This document shows, piece after piece, positions 3,921 to 5,458 of a stretch of DNA of 5,458 nt. The notes below the pieces were generated by a model, which saw nothing but the letters and a program-made list of their open reading frames with translations, had not been told where the DNA came from and did no database searches. This DNA is from CAVHXA01 sp963639765 (GTDB lineage: Bacteria > Bacillota > Clostridia > Oscillospirales > Oscillospiraceae), in the NCBI GenBank assembly GCA_963639765.1, contig CAVHXA010000107.1, positions 1-5,458 of the forward strand. The letters run 5' to 3'. The position numbers and the translations under genes are program-made. Each line of letters opens with the position of its first letter. Position 1 is the stretch's first letter.

Positions 3921-5458
3921 ATGGCCAAGGACAAGTATTACGGCAAGACAGTGCGCAAGAACTTTGCCCGCCACGAAGAAGTGGTGGCAATGCCCAACCT
4001 GCTGGAGATCCAGAAGGATTCCTACAAATGGTTTCTGGAGACCGGCCTGCGGGAAGTGTTTTCCGATGTGGACGTGATCTCGGACTATGCGGGAAATCTG
4101 GAGCTGAGCTTCATCGACTATACTATGGACGAGAAGCCCAAGTACGATGTGGAGGAGTGCAAGGCCCGTGACGCCACCTATGCCGCCCCCATGAAGGTGC
4201 GGGTGCGTCTGCGCAACAAGGAGACCGAGGAGATCAAGGAGCAGGAGATCTTCATGGGCGACTTCCCCCTGATGACCCACTCCGGCACCTTCGTCATCAA
4301 CGGCGCCGAGCGCGTGGTGGTCAGCCAGATCGTCCGTTCCCCCGGCATCTACTACGGCAAGGAGATCGACCTCAAGACCGACCTGCCCCTGCTGACCAGC
4401 ACCGTGATCCCCTACCGCGGCGCTTGGCTGGAGTACGAGACCGACACCAGCGAGGTGTTCTGGGTTCGTATCGATAAGAACCGCAAGCTGCCCATCACCT
4501 GCCTGATCCGTGCGCTGGGCCTCAAGACCGACGCCGAGATCATCGAGCACTTCGGCGACGACGAGCGCATCATAATGACGCTGGAGAAGGACACCTGCAA
4601 GACCTATGAGGATGCCCTGCTGGAGATCTACCGCAAGCTGCGTCCCGGCGAGCCTCCCACGGTGGACTCCGCCCAGACCCTGATCCAGAACCTGTTCTTC
4701 GATCCCCGGCGCTATGACCTGAGCACCGTGGGCCGCTATAAGTTCAACAAGAAGCTGACCTTCTGGGTCCGAGCCAAGGGCCAGATGCTGCACGAGCCTG
4801 TGGCCGATCCCGCCACCGGCGAGCTGCTGTTCGAGGAAGGCCGTGTGCTGACCGCCGACGACTGCACGCTGCTGGATACCGTGGGCGTGAAGGAAGTCGT
4901 CGTCACGCTGGATACCGGCAAGATCCTGAAGATCACCAGCAACGGCATGTGCGACATGTCCCGCTATGTGGACTTCGATCCCCGCAAGGAGTGCGGCATC
5001 AAGGAGCGCGTCCGCTTCGACGTGCTGCAGGAGCTGCTGGGCCAGTATCAGGGCGAGGAGCTGATTGAACAGTGCAAGCTGCACGCCGACCAGCTGGTGC
5101 CCAAGCACATCATCATCGACGATATCTTCGCGTCCATCAACTACATGAACGCGCTGGCCTACGGCCTTGTCACCCGTGACGATATCGACCATCTGGGCAA
5201 CCGCCGCCTGCGCTGCGTGGGCGAGCTGCTGCAGAACCAGTTCCGCATCGGCTTCAGCCGTATGGAGCGCGTCATCCGCGAGCGCATGACCATTCAGGAT
5301 CTGGATATCGTCACTCCTCAGAGCCTTATCAATATCCGGCCTGTGACCGCCGCCATCAAGGAGTTCTTCGGCTCCAGCCCCCTGAGCCAGTTCATGGATC
5401 AGACCAACCCCCTGGCGGAGCTGACCCACAAGCGTCGTCTTTCCGCCCTGGGCCCCGG
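3921..5458 (+). CDS. rpoB: RNA polymerase beta subunit, N-terminal 512 residues (partial at window end)
   Basis: This is the catalytic beta subunit of RNA polymerase. The N-terminus (MAKDKYYGKT, then MPNLLEIQKDSYKWFL), the segment RVVVSQIVRSPGIYYGKE at about 131-148 (protrusion domain), the lobe region about 150-400, and the stretch from SLINIRPVTAAIKEFFG into the rifampicin region identify it firmly. The window cuts the gene after residue 512, roughly 40% of the usual Firmicutes length. Rifampicin contacts equivalent to E. coli Q513, D516, H526 and S531 are Q490, D493, H503 and S508, all unsubstituted; the position equivalent to Q510 is P487. AAAGG at 3907-3911 stands 9 nt before the ATG; an in-frame stop at 3837-3839 and the lack of another ATG fix the start. 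Codons are strongly GC-biased, unlike the element genes. Normally rplL lies upstream; here the element replaces that neighbour. Confidence 0.98.
   Translation, partial: MAKDKYYGKTVRKNFARHEEVVAMPNLLEIQKDSYKWFLETGLREVFSDVDVISDYAGNLELSFIDYTMDEKPKYDVEECKARDATYAAPMKVRVRLRNKETEEIKEQEIFMGDFPLMTHSGTFVINGAERVVVSQIVRSPGIYYGKEIDLKTDLPLLTSTVIPYRGAWLEYETDTSEVFWVRIDKNRKLPITCLIRALGLKTDAEIIEHFGDDERIIMTLEKDTCKTYEDALLEIYRKLRPGEPPTVDSAQTLIQNLFFDPRRYDLSTVGRYKFNKKLTFWVRAKGQMLHEPVADPATGELLFEEGRVLTADDCTLLDTVGVKEVVVTLDTGKILKITSNGMCDMSRYVDFDPRKECGIKERVRFDVLQELLGQYQGEELIEQCKLHADQLVPKHIIIDDIFASINYMNALAYGLVTRDDIDHLGNRRLRCVGELLQNQFRIGFSRMERVIRERMTIQDLDIVTPQSLINIRPVTAAIKEFFGSSPLSQFMDQTNPLAELTHKRRLSALGP

Noticed and set aside
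3706..4077. 123-codon open frame overlapping the rpoB start
   Set aside because: No ribosome site, out of frame with rpoB over half its length, and an arginine/tryptophan-rich translation typical of a shadow frame.
3735..5429. 564-codon open frame on the - strand opposite rpoB
   Set aside because: It is an antisense shadow created by the GC-biased codons of rpoB. The translation is dominated by L, A, H, V, G, D and Q with no recognisable domain, starts at a GTG without support, and overlaps a certain gene along its length.
1..5458. CRISPR arrays, tRNA or rRNA genes, insertion sequences, toxin-antitoxin or defence genes
   Set aside because: No regularly spaced repeats, cloverleaf-type sequence, transposase or recognisable defence protein was seen in the window.

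Overview
The window joins two kinds of DNA: the right-hand part of a small integrative mobilizable element (about 1-3650) and the 5' part of a host housekeeping gene, rpoB (3921 to the window end). The RpoB sequence is of Firmicutes type. Its GC-rich codon use (CTG, ACC, GGC, CCC, ATC dominate) fits a GC-rich gut member of the Clostridia, for example something Oscillospiraceae-like; the genus is inference. The element genes have visibly more mixed, AT-richer codon use, as expected for DNA shared among gut Firmicutes.

Layout. Positions 1-245 hold several inverted repeats and a weakly supported open frame that enters from the left edge; this stretch lies just before the mobilization genes and is the best place in the window for an origin of transfer. 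A mobilization cluster follows: a 71-aa helix-turn-helix-like protein (246-461), a MobV/Pre-type relaxase (462-1436) that starts directly after the preceding stop codon, and a 60-aa unknown protein (TTG start, 1429-1611) that overlaps the relaxase stop. Next comes a compact control region (1612-1697) in which a perfect 18-bp inverted repeat ending in six T residues acts as a likely terminator for the mobilization genes and also encloses a good extended -10 promoter. That promoter drives an 80-aa XRE-type DNA-binding protein (1698-1940), whose 3' end overlaps the start of a full-length 557-aa large serine recombinase (1924-3597).

The recombinase stop is followed within 20 bp by a perfect 34-bp palindrome (3618-3651), then a strong sigma-A-type promoter (3660-3688), a leader of about 225 nt, and rpoB. 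The window ends inside the rifampicin-resistance-determining region. The right attachment site must lie somewhere after 3597 but cannot be placed from one end alone.

How the parts work together (inference from families): the recombinase excises and integrates the element, the XRE protein probably represses its own promoter and therefore the recombinase, and the relaxase with its small partners nicks and leads the excised circle for transfer using another element's conjugation machinery. No coupling protein or type IV secretion gene is visible, but the left part of the element is outside the window. The most notable points are the merged terminator/operator/promoter at 1612-1700 and the insertion directly upstream of an essential RNA polymerase gene.
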